From Lunularia cruciata (Eukaryota; Streptophyta; Marchantiopsida; Lunulariales; Lunulariaceae): a stretch of 64,000 nt of DNA. Location of the stretch: NCBI GenBank assembly GCA_948567375.1, contig OX419761.1, forward strand, positions 25,856,501-25,920,500, read 5' to 3'. The first letter of the stretch is position 1, and every line of letters begins with the position of its first letter. The translations under genes were made by a program, and so were the position numbers. The notes beneath the pieces are model-generated. The model was not told the origin of the DNA, searched no databases, and saw only the letters and a list, made by a program, of their open reading frames with translations. Of the stretch, positions 1 through 12,557 are shown piece after piece.

Positions 1-1180
1 TAGTTGCTCTAGAGTCATTATTGGTGGCATGGTATACGTATTGATGTATAACAATCTGTTGCTAGATGTGTGGTTTGTGACCAAGTTAGAGCATCATTTA
101 ATGCTCCCTCACCATAGTAACACTTATTATCTATCATAAGATTAGGTTAGCATTGGAGTTTAGACTTTCCTAGACCCTTAACATTGATTGTGAGACATCA
201 TTACTATATTTTGGTTATGGTGGAGCACTTCTCCAAATGGATTGAGTTGGTGGTACTTCTTGACAAGTCCAATGAAAGGAAAAATTACTTATTCTTGGAT
301 TGAGTTCTTAGTCATTTTGGTGCATCAATTAAGGTTTTGATTGATCAAGGTATGGAGTTCTTGGAAGAGTTTTCATGTCTTGTGTGACAAGGCCTTGATT
401 GATCATTGTATTACCTACTAAGATCACCATGAGGGAGATGGCTTATCAAAGAGAGTAGTTAAGAATAGACAATGAAGAGAAGATTGCATAAATATAGTTT
501 GTGAATAGGTCACTTTGGAGACTGGGATCTCTAATTACCTTGGTTTGCCATGGGCTATCAATTTAGCTAGCAAGCCACTTTAGCACATTCTCTCCTTAGT
601 TTCTACTCTATGGATGAGATCCAAATTTACCTATGGCCATTTTTTTATGCTACTTTAGTTTTTGGACATGGATGATTAGGATATATAGATGAGCGCCTAT
701 TCTTAATGTGCAAAGACCTTTCAGAGAGTGATGTTGATGGCATTTGAGAACTTATTAATTGCTAAACATAGAGATACCTTATACTATATTACTATTTGAG
801 GAGAAGGTTATAAAAACTTGATCCATCAATATCATCAAGGTGATTATGTATATCTATAGCAGACTATACCAACACCACTTGATGTGACTATAGGCTAAAC
901 TATCTTGAGAGTGCATGAGGTTTTAACTTTCAAAAGCCTCATATTAGAAGGATATGATTGTGTTGTTTGGAAGGATCATTTGCATAATTGTGTGCCATGC
1001 TACTTCCCAAACATTGATGACATTATGGACCCATGCTTGGCAATTGTACGTGCAAGCTTACGGTGTATATTATATGGCTATTCTAGTGGAGCTACTACTA
1101 TGTTGGTGTGTGATATCTATTTGAGAGAATGGCATGTGACATGTTTGACTCCTCTTCTCACAGTGGTTCCTCAAAGATAG
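1..1180 (+). pseudogene. Ty3/gypsy integrase and pol C-terminus, decayed
   Basis: Three-frame reading of the plus strand gives a broken Ty3/gypsy integrase. The HYWWHG-type zinc-binding/core boundary lies near base 20-40, followed by CVVCDQV. A core segment (LVMVEHFSKWIEL) lies near 215-250, and VLIDQGMEFLEEF near 335-375, where D is the second catalytic aspartate. The PWAINLARKPL segment follows near 545-585. The longest open piece (905-1180) reads as the post-integrase tail of such pol proteins, with WKDHLHNCVPCYFPNID. There are many stops and frame changes, so it encodes no working protein. The left end is cut by the window. Its LTR-like 3' flank matches the element at 55.6 kb, so both probably belong to one family. 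Confidence 0.75.
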
Positions 1181-1372
1181 TGGCTATATCCTTGATGTAC
1201 TTGACCTATAGCTAGTTCACTCTTTATGTGATATAGATTATAGATATGCAACTACCAATGGGATTTGATAGCACCCAGCCTCTTGATCTTTACCCACCAT
1301 AGGACATATCACATACATGGATTAGATGGCTATTTGGAGTTAGAGTGACCTAACCACCAGCCAAGAAGGCAA

Positions 1373-2014
1373 TTGTGGTACTTTAGAGTTTATGTATGAC
1401 TTTTGTACAAGTTGTGCTTCTATAGTGTATGATGTTGACAATGATGTATATATGCACAATACTTGTCACAACATTGTAGTGCCAAAGCTAGTTTGCTTGG
1501 ATGCTTAAATGATAGTCTTGGCGGTCAGAGTTATATTAGTAGTTGCTCAAAGACTACTTAGCAGCTGCCAGATTTTGTGTAAGGGCTAGTGATTCCACCA
1601 TGGAACCCGCTACCACTTGCATTATTCACATCAATAGATGTGCAATGAATGGTGCAATTAGGGTTGGAGATCTAGGTTGAGCAAGGGGTATACCTTCAAA
1701 GTGGAGCTCCAAAGAGATCACTTCTCTAATGTTGAGCCTTTGAGTTCCTAGCTATGGTGGACAAAGCCAATGAATATCACCTTGAGTCTCTTAGCTAGAG
1801 TGTGTGTGGTTTGACTATCATTAGTACTTGTTTGTTGGTAGATTGTTGAGTGGAAGATCAAATTCAGATCTAATTTGAGTGTGATTTGAGTGGAAGAGCA
1901 AACTAATTATTGTGGTACTTTGGAGTTATGTATGACTTTTGTATGAGTTTTGCTTCTCCAATGTATGATGTTAATAGTGATGTATATTATGTAGCAATGT
2001 ATATATGCGCAACA
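1373..2014 (+). repeat. Gypsy LTR-like region bracketed by a ~90 bp direct repeat
   Basis: Bases about 1460-1870 are clearly homologous to 55591-56000. Shared landmarks are TTGTCAC at the left, TCTCAA(A/G)GACTACTT, GGTATA(C/A)(C/T)TTCAAAGTG, TCACTTCTCT, ATGTTGAGCCTT and GCTATGGTGGACA. That segment is flanked by two copies of a ~90 bp sequence beginning TTGTGGTACTTT, at 1373-1460 and 1909-2014. The segment is read as the 3' LTR of the gypsy relic at the window's left edge. Exact LTR ends are not resolved, because the left boundary is decayed and the right side runs into copia sequence. Confidence 0.6.
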
Positions 2015-2019
2015 TAGCT

Positions 2020-4250
2020 TCTAGGAGACTACTTGGAGAAGGGAGTCATCCATGAGACCACAATGCAATACACACCCAAATAGAATGGAGCTAGAGAGAT
2101 TCAACAAGATATTGATGGAGTGAGTACATGCAATGCTTGAAGATGCATGCATAAAAACCACCATGTGAGAAAAGACAATGATGACTACCAACTACATCCA
2201 TAATAGATCATATATGATGACTCATGAAGCAACAACACTATGGGAGCTACTTTTCAAGAAAAAGACAGATGTGTGTCATATATAGACGTTTGGAGCAATG
2301 GATTTTGTTCATATACCTAGGCACAAAAGGAGCAAGTTGGAGCCCAAAGAGCATGCAAAGCATATATGTTTGCTACAAGGTCCATTCCAAGGCCTACCAA
2401 GTACTTCTTCCAAATTACAAAATTATTATAAGTAAGGACATGATCTTCAAGGAACCCAACAACATGATCCAAGAGGTGGATCTTGAAGTTAACATGGATT
2501 CAAGTACCAATGTTGACAAGGACGGTGAGGCTATTGTAAAGGATGGAGCGCATGATATTCTAGCAGCCAAGTAGGAGGATTATACAAATGCTACTCAACC
2601 TGTCAACATCATTGTTGAAGAGAGGCACTACCCTTCATGAGATTGCAAGCCATTGGGATGGTTCTTGCCTTACAAGGCAACAACTCAACCAACATAGGTC
2701 AACATGGAGCTACAAGCATGCAAGGAAGCATTGGCTTCAGACCAATAAAAGGAGTGGTAGTAGGATATGGACAAGGAGATAATATTGTTGCATGCCAATG
2801 GTACTCGGACCTTGGAAAAGGTGCCTAATGGCACAACGCTTGTACTAAGTCAAGTAGATGTTCAAGCATAAGAGAGATGCCCATGGCAACATTGAGCAAT
2901 TCAAGGCAAGCTGGTGGCCACAGGATGCATGCAATCATGAGAGAGTTGATGTCATTGAAGTCTATATCCTGTGATCAAGCATACATCCTTCAATACATTT
3001 TTGTCCATCATGGCAATGGAGGATCTACACCTATATTTGCTAGATGTCAAGATGGCATTCCCCAATAAAGAGTTGGAGGATGAGCTCTTCAAGTGCCAGC
3101 TTGAGGGCTACAAGGAGTGTATCCAAAGGACTATATGCCACTTGCACCAAGCAATCTATAGCCTCAAGCAAGCATCAAGAGCGTGGCACACAAGGTTGAG
3201 GAAATATCTAGAGGGCCAAGACTTCAAGGCATCTAAGGCTTATGTTAGACTCTACATCCTATAGCATGAGGAGGTCAAGACCTTTGCATTGATCTATGTC
3301 GATGATGTCTTTATTGCATCAAGAGACATGGCTACAATGAAGAATGTAAGAAGAAGATTATGATAGCATTTGATGTTCAGTACTTGAGAGAGGCAAATTT
3401 CTTCCTTGACATGGAGATTGCAAGAGACCATGCCAACCAAACACTCAAATTGACCTAGAAGTGGTTTGCACATGATCTGGTAAACAGTTTTGGACTCATC
3501 GAGTGCAAGATCAAGCCGGTGCTCATGAGTACACAATCAAGTTGTCATGAGAGGAAGGCAAGGAGCTAGACACAACCCGCTATCCCTATAATGGACTAGT
3601 AGGAAGCTTGCTCTACCTATAAGTGTACACTTGGCCATACATCACTTATGTCATGGGAGCTTTGGCATACTACATAGCTATGCCTACTACATCTCATTGG
3701 GAGATGGCCAAGCTAGTCACAAGCTCATCAAAGGAATATATAACTACAGCATCAAGTATGAGAGCAACAAGATCATAGGATTGCAAGGCTATTGTGATCT
3801 TGACTATTGGCAATTTGGACACCACCAATCTACAATCAACTATGTGTTCAACTTGAACAGAGAAGTTATTAGCTTATCAAGTTGTTTGAAACCTAATGTC
3901 TCTACATCAACTATAGAGGCAAAGTGCATGGTAGTTGTACATGCAATGAAGGAAGCATTGTGGTCACATAGGCTACTCAAGGACTAGGGTATGAAGATTG
4001 ACATTATGGAGATCAAGTGCAACAAGTAAGGACCTTTGAAGTTGCTCAAGCACCCAATTGTCTCTACCCTATTCAAGCACATTGACAAGATCCACCATTT
4101 TGCTAGGGATTAGGTGGTCCAAGGAGAGGTCTACTTCAAATATTGTAGGATTGAGAATTTGATTATTACCATCAGGACCAAGGCACTACAAGAGATTCAA
4201 TTTACTTTCTACAAGGAGTGCATTCACTTAATTTGACTTAATTAAGGAAC
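2020..4250 (+). pseudogene. Ty1/copia pol remnant (integrase, RT, RNase H)
   Basis: Copia pol landmarks run in the canonical order integrase, RT, RNase H. An integrase piece HETTMQYTPK lies near 2055-2085, then an integrase C-terminal stretch at 2224-2574 (WxLLFKKKTDVCHI and IISKDMIFKEPNN). An RT piece follows at about 3030-3260, with DVKMAFPN (fingers/palm) and YSLKQASRAWH. The catalytic YVDDVFIAS lies near 3297-3320. The RNase H/tail region at 3631-3987 includes SLSSCLKPNVSTSTIEAK and KEALWSHRLLKD. Integrase before RT is diagnostic of Ty1/copia. Stops and frame changes throughout make it a pseudogene. Its 3' LTR appears to begin at 4278. Confidence 0.85.
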
Positions 4251-4277
4251 ATCTACACTTATTTGACTATATGGGAG

Positions 4278-4600
4278 TGTTGGTAGATGAACAATTAGAC
4301 AATCATGTGATGAGTGTGAATGAGCACAAGTTTTAAGACTATGGAAGTTGATGCGTCAATTGTGATCTAAAAGCTTCATGGGTGAAGCTTTTCATGTAAG
4401 GGGAAGTTTCTTATTATTTTGAGAGCACAAAAACGAACTTTGACATGGATATATAAGAGACAAACCCATTGTAACCAAAGAATTTTTCTTTTAACTCATT
4501 CTTCATTAGATACTACCCTCCAAATGTGCACCTTCCAAGACTAAATTTTGTGCAAGTTCATAAGTTTTAAACTCTTCTCTTGGCCTCAACCAAAAGCTCA
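4278..4600 (+). repeat. Probable copia 3' LTR
   Basis: A TGTTGG start at 4278 directly follows a purine-rich ATATGGGAG tract, the usual polypurine tract and LTR junction of copia elements, just downstream of the RNase H remnant. A TATA-like TATATAAGAG lies near 4447. The right end is not resolved; homology to LINE leader modules begins by about 4620. No matching 5' LTR was found. Confidence 0.5.
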
Positions 4601-4619
4601 CAAGAAGCTATATCTATTG

Positions 4620-5560
4620 ATTCCTAAAACACCTCATTTGAACTTGTTAGTGTAACATATTACTCTCCAAATGTGTATCTTTCAATTTCAAAATTTGTAG
4701 GAATTCATAGTTTGGAAACTTTCAGAATTTCTACTACAAGTATCCAAACTCTACTACTTTGATTTCCATCAAAATTCTTTAAAAGTTGGTTCTATTCAAG
4801 TCAAAATCAACTCATTTGGACATGAATATTAAAAGATATCATCTTCTACACACACTTTCACTCACCAAAATATTTGAAGTTTCAACTCATAAATTTTTCC
4901 ATTAGTTTCCAAATTGCACAATCTTAGACTCAATCAAAAGAATTTGAAAAGCTTTTTCTTCATTTAAAGATGTGAATGCAAAGTTAAAACCTTCTAAATA
5001 TGCTTTGCTCAACATAAAATGATAGAGAAATATGTTAAATTTCACATATTAATCACTTTTCTACACAATACCAAACTCCACAATCCTAGTTTCAATAAAA
5101 AAGAGCTTGCAAAGGTGCCTCTAATGAAGCAAGAATTAATTCATTTGAACAAATGAAGGTAAAAGTTACAATACTCCAAATATACACTTTTGAACACCAA
5201 AATCTATTAAATGCAATATATTTCAAATCGTCATAGCTTTGAGCACACATCACCAAATTTTAAAATCTTTACCTCAAAAGAAAACACTTATGAAGATGCT
5301 TCCTTTGAAACAAAAAACACACAATTTGGACTTGTGAGTCCAAAGATTCAACTCTCCAAATATACTCCCATGTCATAAATTTAAAACATCCAAAACTTCC
5401 TCTATGGAGCTTCAAATTTTACCATCTTAATCTCAATTAAAAATTCTTGAGAAAAAACTTCTTACAAGATAAAAATTACCACTTTTGGAGATATGGATGC
5501 AAATAAATATATCTCTCAATTTTGTATGCTTCTAAATTTCCAAAGGTGCAACCCTTCAAC
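4620..5560 (-). repeat. LINE leader modules (~175 bp units), minus orientation
   Basis: This block repeats a loose unit carrying (A/C)TCA(T/A)TTTG(G/A)AC followed by AAAGTT and CTCTCCAAA. The anchor recurs near 4633, 4811, 4960, 5141, 5321 and 5480. The same unit builds the leaders of the two LINE copies at 53726-54890 (same orientation) and 61100-62197 (opposite orientation). No LINE coding sequence accompanies it here, so it is a detached leader fragment. Confidence 0.6.
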
Positions 5561-5599
5561 TCTCAATTCTCAACCGATTCCAAGAGGTTACAATGGAAT

Positions 5600-8318
5600 T
5601 GATGATTGAAACAAGGTGCACCTTGAATGGATGAGGTTGGTTTGCTATGGATTGCCAAACATACCTATCTTATTTGATTCATTGAAGCATTAAATAAAGT
5701 AGAAATTTGAAACATTTTATACAAATTTTTGTTATAAACATAAAAATTAAGTTGTATTTCTTTTCTCTTCTACTTGGTCTAGATCTAATTTTGAAAAAAT
5801 GATTTTACACAATAAGTTGCTAAGATTATACTAAAAAATGTAAGCATAATCTAAAAAGATTGATAATATAAAGGTTTTCCATTAAAATGAAGTAACTAGG
5901 CACTTTTTTCTATCTATATTCAAAAGTAGTACAAATCCCAACATTTATTGGTCTACTTTTGAATGTTGTATCTACATCTTTAACAAGCATAAATTCCAGT
6001 ATCTACTGTATCGGTTTCAGGTCTTATATTTTCATTTAAAACAAACATAAGTACATCTATTGGTCTATATTTGAATCTTATATCTACACTTGTAATAAGC
6101 ACAAGTTCCAATATCTATTTTCTAAGTTTTGAGTCTTGTATTTTCATTTGAAAAACAAACAAAAGAAAAATATTCATTGGTTTAATTTTACCGGTTGTAT
6201 TTGCAGGAAGTAATTAAAGTTTCAAACTTAAAATTTGATAGTTTCTAAACCAATTTTAGTCCATGATCCCTTCAAGTGATGTCAAAATACGTTATCCATG
6301 AACAACAAAATCTGACGAGAATGTTTCATCTTTGAACTTAAGAACTAAAAATAACTATTAAATAAATTCTGTTCAATCCATGCTCTTCTGTTAAAATATA
6401 TATATATATAAATAAATAAATAATGGCAAGTGTTACTAGGTTGCCACATTTCAAATAATGCTCTCTTCTCTTAAAAGATATAATAATAACACCTAATGAG
6501 AAGTATTACTAGATTGCCAAATTCCAGATAATAACAAGTCCTACTAGATTGCAAATTCCACTAGGACCTTTGGTTTCAGTACTGTTCACTGAAATAATTT
6601 CTGTGCTCCCATGACATTAACAATCAGGCATCCGAATCTAATACCTTGGAGGTGAAATGGTGTCTACGTGCTTAGGACTTCGGTCATACTCATGAACTTA
6701 TCTTCGATAGAACTTCCATCCCACACATGAATACCAGACCAGGCATACTGCCCGAGAACGTAGTAAAATGGATTTGCCCAGCTTCAAGAAGATAAGCTCC
6801 ATGCTTTACTCTAAAGTTCAAAGCATTTTTCACATCATTACCCGAATTACATTAATAAGCAACTTCTCAATTGTTGGTGGCTCAAGGTGAGAAAGAAGAT
6901 TGTGCTTACAAAAGCTAGAGTATTTAAGCGCTCTAGAAGACTCAAAGGCTACTTTCCGTATAAATTGAAGTACACTAGATTAAGTATTCCAAAGCGAGTC
7001 AGAGCTAAACCAAAGCCAGATCAGAATCCATACAAGGCCGGGGTAGGAACTCTTCAACTTCTATTAGCTTCCTCCTTCCCCCTCATTCATGTCAAAAGAT
7101 TTTTTTATTTATTTTTTTATTTTTTTATTTTTACTTCCTGGAGCCGACATAAAGATATTATGTACTTCCTAAAGCAGTCTTCAGTTTATACACAAAGACA
7201 AAGAACAGGAGAACAGGACATATAATACAGCCACAACAATCTGATAGAGACTACCCCGACTCCTGTGAGAGACTTCAAAAGCAAGTCTTCGGAGCAACTC
7301 CCAAGATTACAACATACAACAAAAGAGACATCATCTTAGTGTCTGAACGAGTCACTATCTGGGTGCCAAAATACGATACTGTCAAGATAAACAGGCCAAC
7401 CTCAAGTTATTAGAACCATAAGCACATAATTTACACCACTCACTTCAGCACAGAAGCTAAATTGGTATCAAGGTTTGAATAGTGTAAAATATGCTTCCAA
7501 AAGCACTCGGAACAAGATAGGAGAATGAAGGAGTTGCTGCAAAAGCGGCAAAGTCCACATGCTCTAGGTTTTGTCTTATCGGAATTTCACGTATCTAGGT
7601 TTTGTTCCTATATTCCAAGCTATATTATCTCTTAACGGAGATCAAGCTCAAGGGAATGCTGACAGGACAAATCATGGATAGGAGCGAACATCCACGAGAT
7701 ATCATCTTAGTGTCTGCAGCAACAAAGATTTCCTACAAGAACAACAGTGTGGGATTCCCTCAGTTCTTCCGATCCAGTACGCAGACCATATTGTACCAGA
7801 AGTAAAACAAACCAAGAAGGAAAAGGCTAATAAACAAGGGAACTTGAACTTGATACACAAATGTCAAATCCATGCACTTTCTTTGTAAAAATGACCACTT
7901 TGAAAGGGCTCACATCTTGGATGGGCAACAGATCCAGGATTGAAAACGAGCTAAGAAATGCAAGAAGAGTGGCATTCATCCACAAATCAGTGCATTTTTA
8001 CTGGAATCAATCTGTGATGAAGAGCTTCCCAGATTGTATTTGAGAAAGATTCAACGGATACTTCCATACCCGTTAACTCAAATTGCCATGAGCCATCTGA
8101 AAATCAGGCAAATCGTCAGATTGTGAATTCGTTGCTTTGATTGAAAAGCTTAGTTCCTAATTTCTCCCCTATTGACAAGATGAAGATGTAATTTGAGATA
8201 AGTATATTCGAACTGCTTGAACAAGGGAACAGGCTTTGACTATGTTCCTCCGTTCTCTAAATCCAGCATGGTACGCAGCTGCGGCTGAATTGAACCCTCA
8301 GGAAACAGATTTGAAAAT
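5600..8318. other. AT-rich spacer and 3' flank of the mS38-like gene
   Basis: No supported gene. 5600-6600 is strongly AT-rich, with loosely repeated phrases such as a ...TTGGTCTA(C/T)TTTTGAAT... motif near 5945 and 6060, and a short TA tract near 6405. 6600-8318 is less AT-rich and may hold 3' UTR of the minus-strand gene that ends at 8319. Short open frames (for example 6887-7225 and 7602-7805) show no recognisable family. Confidence 0.5.
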
Positions 8319-9104
8319 TTAATTTCGATGTCTGTCACGTCTTCTGAGCTTGCGTTGCTTGTGCTTGTTCATCTTCTTTTTCCGCTTTCGTTTCACACTG
8401 TCACACTCGAAGGATATGTTATCCTGTTGCAGCATGGAAAACCCACAACCAGCATCTAGAGAATCGACCAACGAAACCAACCGGGACAACCCACTTTCGC
8501 TCTTAGGTCTCGTAGCTTGTTCGGACCCAGTGTCTCTACATGCTCCTACTGAGCAGTCTGCCACCACGGATGCTAACGAGCTATTTTCTGACCTATTTCC
8601 AGGTCTGTCCAGGATATTTCTCGGTAGATCCCGGCCACTCCTCACCAACACTTCCTTCTGTTCCCGCTGTGCAGAATTCATCACCAAATCATCTACGACC
8701 AAAGCAGAAACCTTCGGCAATCCAGGAACCTTATTCTTCAAAACGCGCGTCTCGCTCCCACAGAGGCCCTGTATCAAATGACTGTGATTCCATGGTTCCA
8801 AATTCTTACTGGATCTAGTTGACGGCCGAATCAGCCCTTCCAAATGCAAGATCGCATTATCTCTCGCACCATACCATGCAACATCAACCTCCTGAGTTCG
8901 GATCAAAATTTCGTGTGGCCTCACATCTTCTACTCCTCGTCCTCCGCCTTCCTCACCGCCGGATGCAACACCACCGCTCCACACCCGCAACCCTGATGCA
9001 ACAACACCAGCACCAATCTGCTGATCCACCACTCCGGAATTCAACTGACGACAAAGACACCTCACAGCATGGAGGGCCACGGATCGCGCTGCAGGAGATC
9101 CCAT
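8319..9104 (-). CDS. Mitochondrial small-subunit ribosomal protein mS38-like (COX24/AURKAIP1 family)
   Basis: A 261-residue open frame without introns. The last ~24 residues (KRKRKKKMNKHKQRKLRRRDR then HRN) match the very basic C-terminal signature of the mS38/COX24/AURKAIP1 family, whose members sit in the mitochondrial small ribosomal subunit. The serine of SVKRKRKKK and the KMNKHK core are the conserved part. The N-terminus (GSPAARSVALHAVRCLCRQ) is rich in Arg, Ala and Ser and lacks acidic residues, as expected for a mitochondrial presequence. The middle (about 30-235) is low in conservation and unassigned. The ATG at 9104 was chosen; the frame stays open for two more codons upstream but without another ATG. 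Function is inferred from the C-terminal motif alone; the family usually shares little else. Confidence 0.72.
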   Translation of the reverse strand: MGSPAARSVALHAVRCLCRQLNSGVVDQQIGAGVVASGLRVWSGGVASGGEEGGGRGVEDVRPHEILIRTQEVDVAWYGARDNAILHLEGLIRPSTRSSKNLEPWNHSHLIQGLCGSETRVLKNKVPGLPKVSALVVDDLVMNSAQREQKEVLVRSGRDLPRNILDRPGNRSENSSLASVVADCSVGACRDTGSEQATRPKSESGLSRLVSLVDSLDAGCGFSMLQQDNISFECDSVKRKRKKKMNKHKQRKLRRRDRHRN

Positions 9105-12100
9105 CTCCAATTCGCTAATTCAATTCGCTCGAAACCCCGTGACAACGACAAGGGCCACACGCAGAGCAAAATCCCTTTCAGTGCATTAGGGCTCCTTGCT
9201 CCTCTCCAAACTCCTCAAGATTCGCTTCCTACTTTCCCGAAGGAAAAAGCACTCACAGAACAGAATGACGAATCTGATGCCTACAGGACATTCGGTCAGT
9301 CAGGATCACGAAAATTCCGTCCTTGGATGTGAAATGACGAGCAGAGTAGGTCCCGTGCCCAGGGAGCAGGGCCCTTGCCGTCTACCCTGTACTCTTGTCA
9401 GGTCCACTATGATAACTATGTAACGTAAAGTAAGAACTCTGAGTGGGGGGAGCTTTAAACTGATCGATGAGAGAATCTCCTCGTTTAAAGCATAGCAATA
9501 TGATTATTTGTCTTTTGGTGTATCATTGAAATTACGGTCGTACTTGCCGCGAGATTGTTTAGTGTAATAGGTCGTATAAAATATAGAAAACTGTTCTTTC
9601 TAGTTGGATGCAGTTGTTGTCATCTGTTCCACCATAGTGAAGAGTAATGTCCGAAGATTTGAAATTTTTTGCACTCCTACTTTCCAGCGCCCTCGAGCCA
9701 AGCCATGCAAGATAAATGATAAAAGGTGCTTCAAACCTAAGGTACTCTGTCGAATCCAGAAACAGTGAGGTGGAGGAAGAAAGCCTGAAAACTCCGGTAG
9801 GAATTCATTCGAATATGTAGGATTTCAGGAAGCCTGAAACTCCATTAGCTTGGCTTATGTCAAAGAGTCAGAAAGAAAATACATGGACGCATGAACGGTA
9901 TATCATGCCATAGTTTGCATACGCAACGTTAGATCTTCCGGTATCAGATTCTTTTTCAGTTTCATCAATACGTGACATAAACACGAGTGAAAATATAAAT
10001 ATCAAAGTGTATTGGACACCTGGAATCTACATTGAGCAGTCTAGTCTAGTCTAGTCTAGTCTAGTCTATTATTTATATATATATAAAGCGCAAGGCACAA
10101 AAGTCCCGTATGTCTAGTAAGAGGTGAAACAAGTAGCGCTGATCGATTTACTTCGGTTTGGGGAGACTATCACATCGATGCATCGTAAGGGTTTATTTAG
10201 TGAGTATGTAGAACTTTTTCTCCACTCGACATTAAAATCTTTGGGCTGGGTCCATTGTACAGTTGGTACTTGTAAAAGTCCCAAATTTACGTATTTGCAC
10301 GAAAAGGCAATTAGTCTCAAGTATGATTTGGGAAATGGTGGAGTAACTAACTATGTTCGGAGAGGATTTACTTGAAGTTCAAAGTTTTCGAATGTGCTGT
10401 ATTGAAAATATCAAAGTTGATCCCATCAAAACATGGGTCACCACTACGGGGATCACAACTTGAACAGGACAAGTCACAAGGTTAAGCGCATACAAATACT
10501 AAGACACAAATTAAGCACCTCACAAATTAAGCGCATACAATACGAAGACAAGGGATGCACATGAACGCTCTATACCCACCGTAAGTCATCTAACTGAGAG
10601 ATGGCCATTTATTGCCATATCGAGCAGCTAATAATGCTCCACCAGGTGAAGTCAAATTGATCTATTTCCTTTCTACATGGCAAAGGACTGAAAATATATT
10701 GTAAATTTATAGCCATTCTTTTGATATAACTACATACTTGCCAGTGACTTTCTCTAACTGAAAGGAACGCTATTGATCATTTCTCCTCCACGAGATAAAT
10801 GTCTATATTTCGGTTACCTCCACCATAAATTCCAATGTCCATGATTTTCGACAATTATCGATTTCCCAGAAAGCCATGTACGAGCAGGATATCCTGAGTG
10901 CTGACCTTAATCTCAAAATATCGCCTTGATTATTCACCCGAAATATGTACAGAATGTTGAAATGTTCACTTTCTCAAAGAGGTTGATTTCCAATAGTATC
11001 ATACTCCTTATGGGAATATCATTCCTCTCAGTTGTATTATTCTCCAGGCAAAAAGAGTGCATGGAAATATGCACATTCCCGATAGTCCTTATGTCACTGC
11101 GTTGAAACGCGAAAACAGTGATATTTCTCCAATTGTGTAAAGAATATCAGTGCTCGGGGAGATTTTGCACAGAACCGGCTACATCTCTGGGTAAACATAG
11201 AATCTCCCGGGTTCTAGAAAACTTCACGGGCAGAATGCTCGAGTTATTTGCTCTTTCCGAGTGTCTACGCTTGTGTTGTTTATGCCGTCCTCTTTCATTC
11301 CAGACACGATCCCGGTAGTTGCCGACAATACCGGAAACCTGCCGGCATGACGCTGCAGCAATGCCGAGCGGTGTATGGAGTTATGAGATGAAATTCTGTA
11401 AAGGGAAATAGGTCAGTGGAACGCTACGGACGGAACTATGGGGGTGGGGGTGTCAGCGACCGACCCAAAAGCCTAGTGGTGACTGACTGGAAACGAGACC
11501 ACACGAGAGCCTCCGTTACATACAATCCAGTCAGACACGAAAGCTTAACGACTCTTGCGTCTCGAGACCTGCGTTCGTTTCTCTTTCTTATGATCGTCGC
11601 TTTCTTCTAGCACATAGCGTTGCCAGCGTCAGCAGTGCTTGGGTAGTGTTTAACACAGGAACTGCAGCAGCGTTGATTTGAGACGAGACGAAACAAGTCG
11701 AGCGCGGGGAATCGTGTTTCAGTAAAGGATTTCTTCTCCAGTTCATGTGAGTGATGACGATGATCTGCTGCTTGTTCCGCAAGTTGACTTGTACATGTTT
11801 GCTTGTATGAGTGGTTTGGATTGTGAGGAATAAGGAGAGGTTTAAGGCCGAGAAAATTCGAAGAAGTGGGGAGGAGGTGAAGGTAGCGGGAGTTGAGAGG
11901 GGTGGCGGACGTCTGGTTGGTCAGTCTGAAGTGTGAGGTTATTTTGTCTGTGGCGGTCACACATGTGGAGTTGGTGATCATTGTTATATTGGTTTGAGCT
12001 GGGAGGAAAGCTTGAGGCATTCGTGTACAACGAGGAGTTAATAGTGGGAAGTTGTGGTTAATTTTATTTTCCAAGGGAGAGTTATTCTCCGCCAATTGTG

Positions 12101-12557
12101 TGTATGTCACAACTTCGGAGATTCAGTCTCAGCGCCGGGACAGTGGGTTGCGGGGAGGAGAGACAGAGAGAGAGATTGGCAATTTCGAACAATTACCCTG
12201 TGTGCTTTTCCTCCTATTTAGCTCTCATCAAATCGCATCTGTTCATATATGCAGTTTGGCAGGGAAAATTTCAGTGTACAAGCTGAGCCCCCTTGCTGTC
12301 ATTGTATGATTTCAAGTAAGACCTTTATTCTCACCCGAATGAAGTGGTGAACCAGGAAATCCGAAGTATTCATTTCTGCTATTTATCGTTGTGCTCCAGT
12401 GTTGAGTTCGGGCCTTCTACGGTGGTAAATGTGAATTTCATCTCAATGTAGGCAATATGCGGAGAGAAGCCTTCACTCCCGGTAGTTGGGGCCTTAAGTG
12501 AGGACGCGGCTATCTTCGCCTTTCTCTTGCACAAGTGACGCCCTAGCCGCAAGGGCG
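9105..12557. other. Divergent intergenic region between mS38-like and EFG1 genes
   Basis: The flanking genes are transcribed away from each other, so both promoters should lie here. No gene is supported. A minus-strand open frame at 11607-12110 and plus-strand frames near 9069-9423 have no recognisable domains. A pentanucleotide repeat lies at 10038. The 200 bases before EFG1 are GC-richer than the rest and probably hold its 5' UTR; I could not identify a TATA box with confidence. Confidence 0.5.
10038..10068. repeat. (AGTCT)6 microsatellite
   Basis: Six perfect AGTCT units followed by a final A, then a short TA-rich tract at about 10071-10085. Confidence 0.95.

Noticed and set aside
8350-9332. 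Plus-strand open frames opposite the mS38-like gene
   Set aside because: They are antisense shadows of a frame with a recognisable C-terminal family motif and have no domain of their own.
10038-10068. CRISPR-like array
   Set aside because: Perfect 5-bp repeat without spacers; a simple microsatellite in a eukaryotic genome.
11607-12110. 167-residue minus-strand open frame upstream of EFG1
   Set aside because: Thr/Ser/Pro-rich, starts at a non-ATG codon, no recognised domain; lies in the divergent promoter region.
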